Positions 17,018-25,569 are shown, counted from the stretch's first letter. The stretch: 55,090 nt of DNA from Gemmatimonadota bacterium (GCA_002712305.1 PATE01000102.1:1-55090), one strand, 5' to 3'. Notes: generated by a model not told the origin, from the sequence alone. Program-made: numbers and translations.

Positions 17018-18013
17018 ATGGCGAGAATTCGCATGGCCCAGTACGGCACCGGACATGGGCACGCCGGGGGCAAGATGAACTCCATGCTCAAACATCCGGA
17101 TGTCGAAGTGGCCGGCATCTTCGAGCCGAATGCTGAGAAGGCGGCGGCGGCGCGGAGCGGTTCCGCATTCGCCGACGTGACCTGGTTTGAGAGCGAGCAC
17201 CAGATGCTCGAAGACGACACGATCATCGCCATTGCATCAGAAGGCAGCAATGACGAGAGTCTGCCACAGACAGAGGCGATCATCCAGGCTGGAAAGCATG
17301 CCTGGTACGACAAACCTGCGGGCGAAGACTTTCCACGCTGGCAGGCCGTCGTCGACACGGCACGCAGCAAGGGGCTCCACATTCAGATGGGATACATGCT
17401 GCGTTATCATCCCGCCTTCATGCAGGTTGCCGATTGGGCACGGGAGGGTTTTCTCGGAGACGTGTTCTCTATTCGAGGACATATGTCGACGAGTGTCCCG
17501 CCCGAATCACAGGCGAAGATCGCCGCCCACAAAGGGGGGATTCACTTCGACCTCGGCGGGCATATGCTCGATCAGGTCGTGTGGATCCTAGGGCGGCCAG
17601 AGCGGGTGACCTCGTTCCTGCGCAGCGACACGGCCGATGTACCAGACTTCACCGACAACAGTCTCGTCGTGTATGAGTTCGACAACGCCATGGCTTTCAT
17701 CGACATCGCCGCGATGGAGACGCGACCGATGGCGCGTCGTTTCGAAGTGTTTGGTACCAAAGGGAGTGCGATTCTGCTGGAGCCCTTCGAGCCTGGTGGG
17801 CGGATTCGCCTGGCCCTCGACGAGGCCCGAGGTGGATATGAAGAAGGGGAGCAACTCATCGAACTGAAACCGATGGGCAGAGGTGAGACCTACGATCGTG
17901 AACTCGACCATTTCCTGAGCGTCGTGCTCGACGGCGCTGCACCGGATCGTGGTCTGGACTTTGAACTGCTCGTGCAGGAGACACTGCTGCGCGGCACGGG
18001 GCACCTGTCATGA
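17018..18013 (+). CDS. Gfo/Idh/MocA family oxidoreductase
   Basis: 331 residues. The Rossmann start is unusual: AQYGTGHGHAGGKMNSML in place of the standard GxGxxG. The conserved EKP block is DKPAGEDFPRW, keeping the Lys that contacts NAD(P) and substrate. HFDLGGHMLDQVVWI matches the catalytic His region of the C-terminal domain. Such enzymes oxidise or reduce sugars and inositols with NAD(P). I chose the ATG at 17018 because of GAGGAAG just upstream; the frame stays open further up but is non-coding there. It overlaps the next oxidoreductase (ATGA, 18010-18013), so the two work as a pair. Confidence 0.88.
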   Translation: MARIRMAQYGTGHGHAGGKMNSMLKHPDVEVAGIFEPNAEKAAAARSGSAFADVTWFESEHQMLEDDTIIAIASEGSNDESLPQTEAIIQAGKHAWYDKPAGEDFPRWQAVVDTARSKGLHIQMGYMLRYHPAFMQVADWAREGFLGDVFSIRGHMSTSVPPESQAKIAAHKGGIHFDLGGHMLDQVVWILGRPERVTSFLRSDTADVPDFTDNSLVVYEFDNAMAFIDIAAMETRPMARRFEVFGTKGSAILLEPFEPGGRIRLALDEARGGYEEGEQLIELKPMGRGETYDRELDHFLSVVLDGAAPDRGLDFELLVQETLLRGTGHLS

Positions 18014-19101
18014 CACTGAGAATTGGTTTTGTCGGCTGTGGTGGAATGGGGAAGTCGCACCTGCGAACCCTGCGTGATCTGGATGGATTCGACGTGGTCG
18101 CCCTCAGCGACGTCAGCACTGAGGCCCTGTCGACCTGTGGTGAAGAGTTCGGTGTCGCCGACCACTACACCGACTGTGCCGAGATGTGTGATGCGGTGAA
18201 ACCTGATCTCGTGGTGGTGGCAACACAGACACGCCACCACCATGGGCCGAGTGTGGCTGCACTGGAACGAGGCATCCACGTGTTGTGCGAAAAGCCGATG
18301 GCCATCGACCCTGTCGAGGCCGATGAGATGGTGGCCGCCGCGCACAAGAGCGGTGCGATTCTCTCCATCAATCAGCAGAATCATGTGAATCCCGCCGTCG
18401 AGAGAGCTCTGCAGATGATCGAAGCAGGCGACATCGGTGACGTCGTCATGGTTCGCGGCCGCAACAAACACGGGCGCAAGAGTGGCAACGAATTCACCGA
18501 GATGGGCACACACATCACCGACATCATGCTTCGCATGGGTGGAAAACCTCTCTGGGTCGCCGGTTCCGTCATGTGGGAAGGCCGCGAAGTCACCGCCGAC
18601 GACATCATGGAAGCGAAGGAAATGTCTCCAAACGATCGCGATTCCGGACCCGTCGCCGGGGATCGTGCCATCGCCCACTACGGTTTCGAGGGAGGGACAC
18701 TAGGAGAGATCCAGTTCCTCGGCTACAAAGCGCTGCAGAACACGAACTACGGCGTCGACGTGTTGGGGTCGGAGGGACAGCTGGCCGTCCGGGTCTCGGG
18801 TTTCAAGGCCGGTGGGATCTGGCATCTGCCAAGGCCGATGGAAGGGACCCCGGCCGATCTGGGAGACTGGAGTGCCGTCGATCTCGGTGCGGAGGCCGAG
18901 AAAGAGACGGAGGCCCTCATGTACCAGCGACTGGCGGCGGCCATCGCGGGCAATGCGGCCGTGCCGGCCTCAGGGGAGGCGGGCAGACTGGCCATGGAGA
19001 TGGTGATCGGGATCTATGCGTCGCATCGCCAGGCCGGGGTCCGTGTGGCGCTGCCCCTGGCGGACCGACGTCATCCGTTGGATGCGTGGCGGGCAGGCTG
19101 A
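18010..19101 (+). CDS. Gfo/Idh/MocA family oxidoreductase
   Basis: 363 residues with a standard Rossmann motif (IGFVGCGGMGKSHLRTL), the family signature VLCEKPMAID near residue 95 and a C-terminal alpha/beta domain with EMGTHITDIMLRMGG. It is coupled to the oxidoreductase just upstream by a 4-base overlap. This resembles dehydrogenase pairs that oxidise a sugar at one carbon and later re-reduce it. The substrate is unknown. No terminator was found between it and the convergent HAD gene 36 bases away. Confidence 0.9.
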   Translation: MTLRIGFVGCGGMGKSHLRTLRDLDGFDVVALSDVSTEALSTCGEEFGVADHYTDCAEMCDAVKPDLVVVATQTRHHHGPSVAALERGIHVLCEKPMAIDPVEADEMVAAAHKSGAILSINQQNHVNPAVERALQMIEAGDIGDVVMVRGRNKHGRKSGNEFTEMGTHITDIMLRMGGKPLWVAGSVMWEGREVTADDIMEAKEMSPNDRDSGPVAGDRAIAHYGFEGGTLGEIQFLGYKALQNTNYGVDVLGSEGQLAVRVSGFKAGGIWHLPRPMEGTPADLGDWSAVDLGAEAEKETEALMYQRLAAAIAGNAAVPASGEAGRLAMEMVIGIYASHRQAGVRVALPLADRRHPLDAWRAG

Positions 19102-19137
19102 CGCTCCGTCAGCGAATCCCCGTAGCTGACAGCAGGT

Positions 19138-19824
19138 TCAGGAAATCTGTACGACGTCACCGAAAAAGTTGTCGGCAAGCTCGGTGAAATCGGTGATCGT
19201 CGCATGGGCGAGACGTTCTGCGACATGCGTCCTGCCCTCGTGGCCACCCGTGATGGCGATACAGTGCATTCCTGCCGCGGCGGCGGCCTGCATGCCTGCC
19301 TCAGAATCTTCAAAGACAAGACAGTGACCGGCTTCAACGCCGAGTCGCTCGGCCGTCATGAGGTAGCTCTGTGGATGCGGTTTGCTGTGCGGACACATGT
19401 CAGCGCTCGTAAACGTGGCGCAGTGTTCTCGAAGGTCTGCCAGGTCGAGAAATTCCTCCACCGTAGGCGCATTGGAGCTGGTGACGATGGCCGTTGTGTG
19501 TGGAAGGGCCGCTGAGGCGGCACGAAAGGCACGGGCAGCCCCCGGGATCAGGGGCGCCGGATTTGCTCTCTGAATCTCCTCAAAGTGCTCCTCGATCCTT
19601 GCTGCTATGTCGAGGCCCTCTAGAGCCGGAAACTGCTCTTTGAGGAGTTGACCGATAACCGACCACTTGATGCCGTGAAAGGCAAGCAAGTCAACGGACT
19701 GCACATCGACCTGCCATTGGACAAGCAGTTCGGCGATGGCCCGCTCTGAGACTTTCTCTGTGTCCCAGAGGGTGCCGTCCATATCGAACAGGATAGCTTG
19801 GATGTTCTGTGGTCTGTAGTTCAC
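19138..19824 (-). CDS. HAD family phosphatase (phosphoglycolate/beta-PGM type)
   Basis: 228 residues from a GTG at 19824. Motif I is ILFDMDGTLWDTE (nucleophile and acid Asp), motif II is IVTSSNAP, motif III Lys lies in HSKPHPQSY and motif IV is FEDSEAGMQAA. The helical cap between motifs I and II is of the small alpha type seen in beta-phosphoglucomutase and phosphoglycolate phosphatase. Likely substrates are sugar phosphates, in keeping with the surrounding sugar-oxidation genes. The frame is open far upstream, but that part reads as low-complexity shadow, so the start was set where the conserved fold begins. Confidence 0.85.
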   Translation of the reverse strand: MNYRPQNIQAILFDMDGTLWDTEKVSERAIAELLVQWQVDVQSVDLLAFHGIKWSVIGQLLKEQFPALEGLDIAARIEEHFEEIQRANPAPLIPGAARAFRAASAALPHTTAIVTSSNAPTVEEFLDLADLREHCATFTSADMCPHSKPHPQSYLMTAERLGVEAGHCLVFEDSEAGMQAAAAAGMHCIAITGGHEGRTHVAERLAHATITDFTELADNFFGDVVQIS

Positions 19825-19948
19825 GACCAGGCTCGTCTCTGGGTAGGTCTCACGCGTTCGGCACCCCTTGCTTGAAGTGTGACTGACTACTCTAAACAAG
19901 ATTCGCAAGGTTTGCTCATCCACGACGCACGAATACCTTCGTCTTGGT

Positions 19949-20185
19949 ATGAACAAGCCATCCCCAGAATCCAAAGTGGCGACACTGAACGATCTCCATC
20001 TCCTTCGGAAACCACTGATTCCACGATGGGTCAAGGCGGCTTTCTCTGCGGCTCCCGCCATGGGCATCGTGTCTGCTGCGACGGGCTCCTTTCTGGTGGG
20101 CGCCATCGCCGCCGTCGCTGTCATGGCCACCGTCTGGCTTGCACTGGAGGTCGTGGTGCACAAGCGCAACTCCAAGCTTCCATGA
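19949..20185 (+). CDS. Small membrane protein, unknown function
   Basis: 78 residues. A polar N-terminus ending in RKPLIPRWVKA is followed by about 35 hydrophobic residues (AAFSAAPAMGIVSAATGSFL, then VGAIAAVAVMATVWLALEV), enough for one or two membrane helices, and a basic tail VVHKRNSKLP. This charge pattern suits a real membrane peptide, but no ribosome site stands out and no family is recognised. It lies alone between the divergent HAD gene and the structured RNA at 20236. Confidence 0.45.
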   Translation: MNKPSPESKVATLNDLHLLRKPLIPRWVKAAFSAAPAMGIVSAATGSFLVGAIAAVAVMATVWLALEVVVHKRNSKLP

Positions 20186-20201
20186 GTGCCTGCCCCAGAA
20201 C

Positions 20202-20231
20202 TTGACCGCGTACCACCGCGGAGGCTACTGT
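20202..20231 (+). promoter_or_regulatory. Sigma70-type promoter of the candidate RNA
   Basis: TTGACC (20202-20207), an 18-base spacer, then TACTGT (20226-20231). Transcription would start at about 20236-20238, exactly at the 5' strand of the outer stem of the RNA below. Confidence 0.55.
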
Positions 20232-20235
20232 GCCA

Positions 20236-20410
20236 TCGAGTCCTTCGGTTGCTCGTCGGGCGGAATTGGGCACACGATTTCGCCAGTGGCGCGGGAATAC
20301 GTATCGCAGGCGAGGGCCAAAGCGGGAATACGAGCTCGCGTCGCCGTGTGCCGACGGACCGCGAGTCGACTCGAGAGGTGGGAATCCTGGTGATTCGCGC
20401 CTCTTTTTTT
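20236..20410 (+). ncRNA. Candidate rod-shaped structured RNA, 6S-like layout
   Basis: The predicted 5' and 3' parts pair over a long distance: TCGAGTC (20236-20242) with GACTCGA (20368-20374), CGTCGG (20254-20259) with CCGACG (20351-20356), and GGCACACG (20269-20276) with CGTGTGCC (20345-20352, sharing two bases with the previous stem). An asymmetric bulge (about 20260-20268) separates the inner stems. The apical part holds two copies of GCGGGAATACG. A closing stem, a central bulge, an apical domain and a terminator right after the closing stem match 6S RNA architecture in outline. I cannot run a covariance model, so the identity is open. The 350-base region has no protein-like frame. Confidence 0.5.
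20374..20410 (+). terminator. Intrinsic terminator
   Basis: The stem is AGAGGTGGGAATC (20374-20386) with GATTCGCGCCTCT (20392-20404), one mismatch, a 5-base loop and seven T to 20410. It directly follows the closing stem of the candidate RNA. The remaining 127 bases to the gene at 20538 show nothing recognisable. Confidence 0.8.
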
Positions 20411-20537
20411 CGGATGATCAATCAGACCGGAAGCTGAGTTCCTGCTTGGTATGGTGGCCATCGATCGCAGTGATGACGTAGGTTTCTGATGCTCTGCATC
20501 AACGATCAACGACGCAAGACGGAAAGACAAGCATCTC

Positions 20538-22199
20538 ATGGCCACAGAAACACAGGGACTGACCGTCGAAGCGTGGGTCGACATCGACGAGGATCGCGCC
20601 GAGGCCGTTCAGACCGCCGTTGCCCAGTGGTCCTTCGCCGATTCGATGGATCGCTTTGCCACCTACGATGCTGGTTCGACGGGAGGACTGCCGACACAGG
20701 GGTTCTTCGGCGCCGTCTACGCCAGGGGTCACGTGTATTTCTCGCCGCAGTGCAACAATGATGGTCGCCACGGTATTGCGCTGCGCGTTGCGGTATCCAA
20801 GCCCTTCGACGATTCCGCATCCTGGGAGTCCTATGATGCAGGGGCAACGGGAGGGCTCCAGACTCGGGGGTACTATGGCTGTCTGGCGACGGGCCGATAC
20901 GTCTACTACGTGCCGCGCACCGACGGTCAGCACATGCACAGTCGAGTGCTTCGTTATGACATGCAGTCTGAGTTCAGCGATGAGACCAGTTGGTCTGCCT
21001 TCGATCCCGGAGAGCCAATCTCACACCAGGGCGGTGCCTTTGACGGGCGGTATGTGTACTTCGCGCCTGGATATCATCAGGACGACGGTCGCAGTGGCCA
21101 GGTCCTGCGCCACGATACGACGGCTCCCTTCGACGAGCCGTCGAGTTGGGTTCGCTTCGACGTGGGCGCCCATGTGGGTGAACGATGTCTCTGCTACGAT
21201 GGCGCGGTTTTCGATGGTCGTTATGTCTATTTCGTCCCCCTCGACGGTGGGGATATGCTGCGATTCGATACGACCAGCCCGTTTGAGAACGGGGAGTCGT
21301 GGGAGTCGTTCGATCCACGAGGACTGTTTTCTTCCGGGGAAAGTGGGGGATGTGTGGGGGCCATCTTCGACGGTCGCTACATCTATTACACACCCTACGC
21401 CCACAGTACCGTCGTGCGATTCGACTCGTCATCGGCTTTCACCGATTCCGGCGGCTGGTCGACGTACGATGCCGGCTCGACTTCGGGGCTGACCTGCTGT
21501 GGATATGACGGGGCTGCCTTCGATGGCCGTTTCGTCTACTTCATTCCGTTCTGGGAAGGGGATAGTGCGGCCCATGGTTTTCATGCAAGGCTGTTGCGTC
21601 TGGATACGTTGAAGAACTTTGACGACGCCTCCGCATGGTCAGCCGCCGATGGATCTGCGCTCGCACCGCCCAATCCAGGTGGCTTCAATGGCGGAGCCTT
21701 CGATGGACGCTATTTGTACATGGCGCCGTGGCGGCAGAACGAACCCAGCGGTGAGATCCATGCCCACGGGCAGGTCCTGCGATATGACACGGCGTCGTCG
21801 GGGTCGAGATTCCAGTTGCGTTGGATGGACTGCGGTCACAATGGTGGCCTCGGTGGATCGGTGCCGGGTCCCGCATTCGTCCTCAATACCGAGGCGGGAG
21901 TCGTGAGCGTGCAGGCGCACACGATACCTGCTGTAGGCAAACATCATCTGGCGGGTGTGGTCACTGCAGATCGTGTGGCACTCTGGATCGATGGAACCTG
22001 CATTGCCTCGGCGGCCCTGCCATCCCCAGTGGTAGACTCGCAGTTGGATATCAGCGTGGGACAGCTGGCGGGAGGGTCCTCCCCACTTCAGGGTCGCGTT
22101 CTGAAGCATCGTATCAGCGACTGCGCGCTGGACCAGGATTGGCTTGAGAAGGCCCCCTCCCTGTTGAGTGACGAACACGCGCTGAGCGGCCTTTCCTAA
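20538..22199 (+). CDS. Seven-repeat beta-propeller inserted in a LamG-like fold
   Basis: 553 residues without a signal peptide. Residues about 30-425 hold seven repeats of 50-58 residues. Each has an aromatic SWxxFDxG turn, GAxFDGRYVYFxP and VLRxDTxxPF; copies include GAVFDGRYVYFVP, GAIFDGRYIYYTP and GAAFDGRFVYFIP. Seven copies fit a closed seven-bladed propeller. The first 25 residues (GLTVEAWVDIDEDRAEAVQT) and the last 120 (KHHLAGVVTADRVALWIDGT) look like the two halves of one LamG/concanavalin-type sandwich, so the propeller would be an insertion. The role is probably carbohydrate or protein binding. It shares a 4-base CTAA tail-to-tail overlap with the next gene. Confidence 0.65.
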   Translation: MATETQGLTVEAWVDIDEDRAEAVQTAVAQWSFADSMDRFATYDAGSTGGLPTQGFFGAVYARGHVYFSPQCNNDGRHGIALRVAVSKPFDDSASWESYDAGATGGLQTRGYYGCLATGRYVYYVPRTDGQHMHSRVLRYDMQSEFSDETSWSAFDPGEPISHQGGAFDGRYVYFAPGYHQDDGRSGQVLRHDTTAPFDEPSSWVRFDVGAHVGERCLCYDGAVFDGRYVYFVPLDGGDMLRFDTTSPFENGESWESFDPRGLFSSGESGGCVGAIFDGRYIYYTPYAHSTVVRFDSSSAFTDSGGWSTYDAGSTSGLTCCGYDGAAFDGRFVYFIPFWEGDSAAHGFHARLLRLDTLKNFDDASAWSAADGSALAPPNPGGFNGGAFDGRYLYMAPWRQNEPSGEIHAHGQVLRYDTASSGSRFQLRWMDCGHNGGLGGSVPGPAFVLNTEAGVVSVQAHTIPAVGKHHLAGVVTADRVALWIDGTCIASAALPSPVVDSQLDISVGQLAGGSSPLQGRVLKHRISDCALDQDWLEKAPSLLSDEHALSGLS

Positions 22200-23233
22200 C
22201 CCAGCAGAGCACCTACATCGATGATCTCTGGTGCGACGACACCCGGGTAGCCCGCCCACAGTGACAGCTTGTCGTTGACCGCATCGAAGAGGAGGGCAAA
22301 GTCCGTGTGCAGACCGGCCTCGCCCTGCTGGCAGATCGCACCTTGAGGTGATCGGTCAGCGAGAATCGAGTCCACGCTGACACCGTTTGCAGCCCGCTTT
22401 TTCGCGGTATCATAGCGACGCTGTCCGTTGGACAGTATGGGCTCGCTCTGCTGCGGATTCTGCGCTGCGAAAACGTCGTCGAGGATGTGGTTTGTGTGGA
22501 CGAGTGGCTTGTCATCTGCTCTGATCACCGTCATTCCGGCGCCGGTCTTTTCAACAAGTGCGAAATCTCCGCCGCGATCGGCGAGCATGAGGCTGAACCC
22601 GTAGGCGTTGAGGGGCAGGGGATCGAGGTGGGAGATCGCCTCGTCTACCGAAGCGCAGGCGGGCAACACCGTGTGCAAGCCCATCAACGAGAACAGACCG
22701 TCCTCGTCGCGCATGGGCCCGGGGATGCCCGTCATCCCCATCATCAGTCCTGCCGCGTTCGCACCGGCCACTGTCCATGGTGTGCCGGCAAAGTGAAAGT
22801 GCAGATGGGCGTGGCCCACATCGGGTCGGCTGATCTCCATCACATTCAGTCCCAGCTGGTGCAGACCGATGTCGTCGGTCTTGCCGAACAAAGGGCGCCC
22901 CTCATCTCGACGGCCCACGAGGGTGCACTGGGGAAGGTCACCAGACAGCCGATGGTGACACAGGGCGGTTGCATACTTCTCCCAGGACCACCCGAGGCCC
23001 TCGGCGATGCCGCGACACTCGAGCACGCCAGGCGGGAAGATGCCCTCCCATTGGGCGATCCATCGGTTGATCTCCGGTTGAGATCTGTGGATCAGGTCGT
23101 CGACGGAACCGCCGCCGGTTTCGGCCAACTGCTCAAGGGCCGAAGACATCCAGGTCTGTGTCAGCAGGCGAGTTGCCTCTCCCTGTTGCCGTCCTCGCGC
23201 GAAGGCGTCCCCGCTCGTATGAAATCGAAGCAT
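22196..23233 (-). CDS. C45-family acyltransferase/hydrolase-like (Ntn-type) protein
   Basis: 345 residues from the ATG at 23233. The segment LPQCTLVGRRDEGRPLFGKT matches the acyl-CoA:6-aminopenicillanic acid acyltransferase family (C45), where the Cys becomes the N-terminal nucleophile after self-cleavage and GKTDD follows as the next strand. NAYGFSLMLADRGGDFALVE and PLVHTNHILDD correspond to the family's later core strands. Members cleave or transfer acyl amides. The ATG overlaps the PhyH gene stop (TGATG), so the two are translated together. Alternative upstream starts would lie inside the PhyH gene. Confidence 0.7.
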   Translation of the reverse strand: MLRFHTSGDAFARGRQQGEATRLLTQTWMSSALEQLAETGGGSVDDLIHRSQPEINRWIAQWEGIFPPGVLECRGIAEGLGWSWEKYATALCHHRLSGDLPQCTLVGRRDEGRPLFGKTDDIGLHQLGLNVMEISRPDVGHAHLHFHFAGTPWTVAGANAAGLMMGMTGIPGPMRDEDGLFSLMGLHTVLPACASVDEAISHLDPLPLNAYGFSLMLADRGGDFALVEKTGAGMTVIRADDKPLVHTNHILDDVFAAQNPQQSEPILSNGQRRYDTAKKRAANGVSVDSILADRSPQGAICQQGEAGLHTDFALLFDAVNDKLSLWAGYPGVVAPEIIDVGALLG

Positions 23234-24591
23234 CAGTACGGTGTCTTCGGCGTCGTGATGGGGCACCAGCGCGAGGTCTGCAGGGCGTCGATCAGCGCCG
23301 TGCGCGAGGCGGGTGTGTCGATTCTTCGAAGGGCCTTCAAGGCATTGGCCTGCACATATCGATTCGGATGCGCCACGGTGCGTTGAAGTTGCTCGACGAA
23401 GTCTCCTGCGGATTTCCCGTGGCGGGCGATGGCCAGCGAGGCATTGCGGGCGAGCCATTCATCATCGGACTCAAGGGCCGCCACCAGATCGGGCAGGGCA
23501 GCCGCCCCCGAAGACCCGAGACACCCCAGACCGTAGGCCGCGCGATGACGGATCTCGGCATCATCATCCTTCAGTAGAGCTCTCAGCCCTGCTGTGGCCC
23601 GTTCACCACCGACGCCCGCATCGGCCAGGGCGTCGATGGCAGCCAGTCTCACGCCCGTTTCGGCGTCGGCGAGCAAGTCACACAATCGGTCGGCGACCGG
23701 GTCGCTTGCCGCAGCGAGACCGTATCCGATGTTTCGGCGCGTATCCTGTGAAGCGCTTTGTAGCGCGTTCAGCAAGGCATCGTGGCCCGCCTCACCCCCG
23801 GTCCCCAGGGCGTAAGCCGCTTTCAGAGCCTCGGCCTCTGGAGCGTCGAGACGGCCCGACAACGCATCCGCATCGGCTACGCCGAGGTCTTCGTTGGCCA
23901 CCTCGCGTCCTGTGTGCCATGCCAACATCGAACGCCACATGATCGAGCGCGGGTCGGTTGGCTCGAAACCGTTGGAGACGATGCGGTCCTGGGTCGATCC
24001 CTTGGCCGGCTCGGGTTCATCCATTCTGGCGAAGAGGAACTTCAGCATATAGCGCTTGCGATCCGTTACATTGGCCATGCCCCGATGCCACAGATCATAG
24101 TGAACGATCACCACTGTACCCGCTTCGCCTGCCAGGGCGACCTCGGCCTCTGAATCGGGCGCGTCGTTGAAGTATTGCGATCCAGGAACGACACCGGTGG
24201 GGCCCATATCCACGGTCGTATCCTGAGGGTAGTAGAAGGCCATGGCCCAGCGTGTGCGATGGTGCCGGCGAGCCCAACTGTCTTTGTGCATGCGCTGGGC
24301 GTCGGTATGGGGTGGCCGAAAGTGGCAGTGTCGATGGGCGTGGACTATATAGTCCTCACCAAGGATGCTCGTCAGCGCACCCCGGACCTGCGTATCGTCG
24401 AGAATGCCGCCGATCGCAGGCACACGCGGTAGAAGATTGTTGCCAGGATTGCCTTCGGTCTCAAAGACCTCATCGATCTGTCGATAGAGGTCCTGATGGA
24501 AGCCGGTGGGCATGACCGGCTGAACGTGGATGTAGCCATTGCTGACATATCGTCGCAGGGTGGCTTCGTCGAGGCCTTCGATGTTTTGCAT
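23233..24591 (-). CDS. Phytanoyl-CoA dioxygenase-like protein with C-terminal HEAT repeats
   Basis: 452 residues from the ATG at 24591; a GTG at 24633 is possible but adds no conserved sequence. Residues 1-250 are an Fe(II)/2-oxoglutarate dioxygenase of the PhyH type: MHKDSW is the HxD of the facial triad and IVHYDLWHRG carries the distal His, with an Arg in RKRYMLKF for 2-oxoglutarate. Residues 265-445 are helical repeats (RLAAIDALADAG, RHRAAYGLGCLG, NASLAIARHGKSA, ANALKALRRIDTP), five or six HEAT-type units. The fusion suggests hydroxylation of a bound protein or large ligand. It diverges from the amidohydrolase across 58 bases. Confidence 0.85.
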   Translation of the reverse strand: MQNIEGLDEATLRRYVSNGYIHVQPVMPTGFHQDLYRQIDEVFETEGNPGNNLLPRVPAIGGILDDTQVRGALTSILGEDYIVHAHRHCHFRPPHTDAQRMHKDSWARRHHRTRWAMAFYYPQDTTVDMGPTGVVPGSQYFNDAPDSEAEVALAGEAGTVVIVHYDLWHRGMANVTDRKRYMLKFLFARMDEPEPAKGSTQDRIVSNGFEPTDPRSIMWRSMLAWHTGREVANEDLGVADADALSGRLDAPEAEALKAAYALGTGGEAGHDALLNALQSASQDTRRNIGYGLAAASDPVADRLCDLLADAETGVRLAAIDALADAGVGGERATAGLRALLKDDDAEIRHRAAYGLGCLGSSGAAALPDLVAALESDDEWLARNASLAIARHGKSAGDFVEQLQRTVAHPNRYVQANALKALRRIDTPASRTALIDALQTSRWCPITTPKTPY

Positions 24592-24649
24592 AACTTTTCG
24601 GGCTCCTGGCAGGAAGTCTGCGGACGGGGTCACAACGATAGGGGAACGG

Positions 24650-25483
24650 ATGAAAATCGTCGACAGTCATCTGCACGTCTGGAGTGGTGATTACGCGACC
24701 TACCCATTCGTAGAAGGACGGGCCGAAGCCGAACCGGCCACGGGTGAGATGCTGATCGATACGATGGATGCCGTCAGCGTGGATGCGGCGGTGATCGTGC
24801 AGCCTGCACACTACCTCTATGACAATCGGTATGTCACCGACTGCCTGCGGCGCTTCCCAGACCGGTTCGCCGCCGTGGGACTGGTAGATCAGCAGGCGCC
24901 GGACGCCATCGATCGACTCGATGAACTGTTGGACGCCGGATTTGAGGGACTGCGCATTCACCTCGCCTCCCGAGTCGATGACCCAGCGCAGTGGGCTACA
25001 CCAGATCAAGACGCACTCTGGCGCCGTATGGCCGACGCCAAGGCCAGTTTCTGTGTTTTTGGACCGTCCAAACATCTGCCGGCTGTGGAACCGATCATCG
25101 CCCGGCACCCGGATGTGCGTATCGTCCTGGACCATCTCGGCGGCTCCCCGGCACCTGCCGACGACGTCGAAGGACACGGCCTGCAGCTTGCCCTCGGGCT
25201 GGCGCAGTATCCTCAGGTGTCTGTGAAACTGACGCCGCAGGGACACAAATCATCAGAGCCCTATCCCCACAGCGACCTGTTCGATCTCTATCGGAAGTAC
25301 TACGACGCCTACGGTCCTGAACGACTGATGTGGGGGACGAACTATCCGGGTATCCTGAAATCGACAGGATATGGACCCTCCCTCGAGCTGTTTCGCGACC
25401 ATCTCTCCTTCTTCAGCCAGGCGGAACGTGAACGCCTTCTCGGTGGCACTGCGATGGAGATCTGGCCTAGCCTGGCTCGTTGA
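24650..25483 (+). CDS. Amidohydrolase family 2 (metal-dependent hydrolase)
   Basis: 277 residues. The TIM-barrel start MKIVDSHLHVWSGDY carries the HxH metal motif, AVIVQPAHYLYDN and GLRIHLASRVDD follow as barrel strands, and VRIVLDHLGG has the conserved His. The last strand reads LMWGTNYPGILKSTG, where most relatives have an Asp (GSDFP or GTDYP); here it is Asn. That Asp is usually catalytic, so activity or substrate may differ. I chose the ATG at 24650 because the barrel begins there. Such enzymes hydrolyse lactones or decarboxylate aromatic acids. The 86-base gap to the convergent gene shows only a GC-rich weak hairpin. Confidence 0.82.
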   Translation: MKIVDSHLHVWSGDYATYPFVEGRAEAEPATGEMLIDTMDAVSVDAAVIVQPAHYLYDNRYVTDCLRRFPDRFAAVGLVDQQAPDAIDRLDELLDAGFEGLRIHLASRVDDPAQWATPDQDALWRRMADAKASFCVFGPSKHLPAVEPIIARHPDVRIVLDHLGGSPAPADDVEGHGLQLALGLAQYPQVSVKLTPQGHKSSEPYPHSDLFDLYRKYYDAYGPERLMWGTNYPGILKSTGYGPSLELFRDHLSFFSQAERERLLGGTAMEIWPSLAR

Positions 25484-25569
25484 AGCTGTAGCTTGAGCCT
25501 GGGAGGGAGCCAACAGCTGAGTCTGAAGTCGCCGGGGCGGCGGGCGCCGCTGGCAACGATTATCCAGCG

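Noticed and set aside
20260..20345. Two GCGGGAATACG copies considered as the start of a CRISPR or tandem repeat
   Set aside because: Only two copies exist and they lie inside the apical part of a folded RNA.
19825..20421. A long minus-strand frame extending the HAD gene far upstream
   Set aside because: The sequence is Arg/Ser/Thr-rich with no domain, and it crosses the small membrane protein gene and the structured RNA; conserved HAD residues start only at 19824.
25500..25560. GC-rich inverted segment between convergent genes as a terminator
   Set aside because: The stem is short and broken and no T-run follows on either strand.
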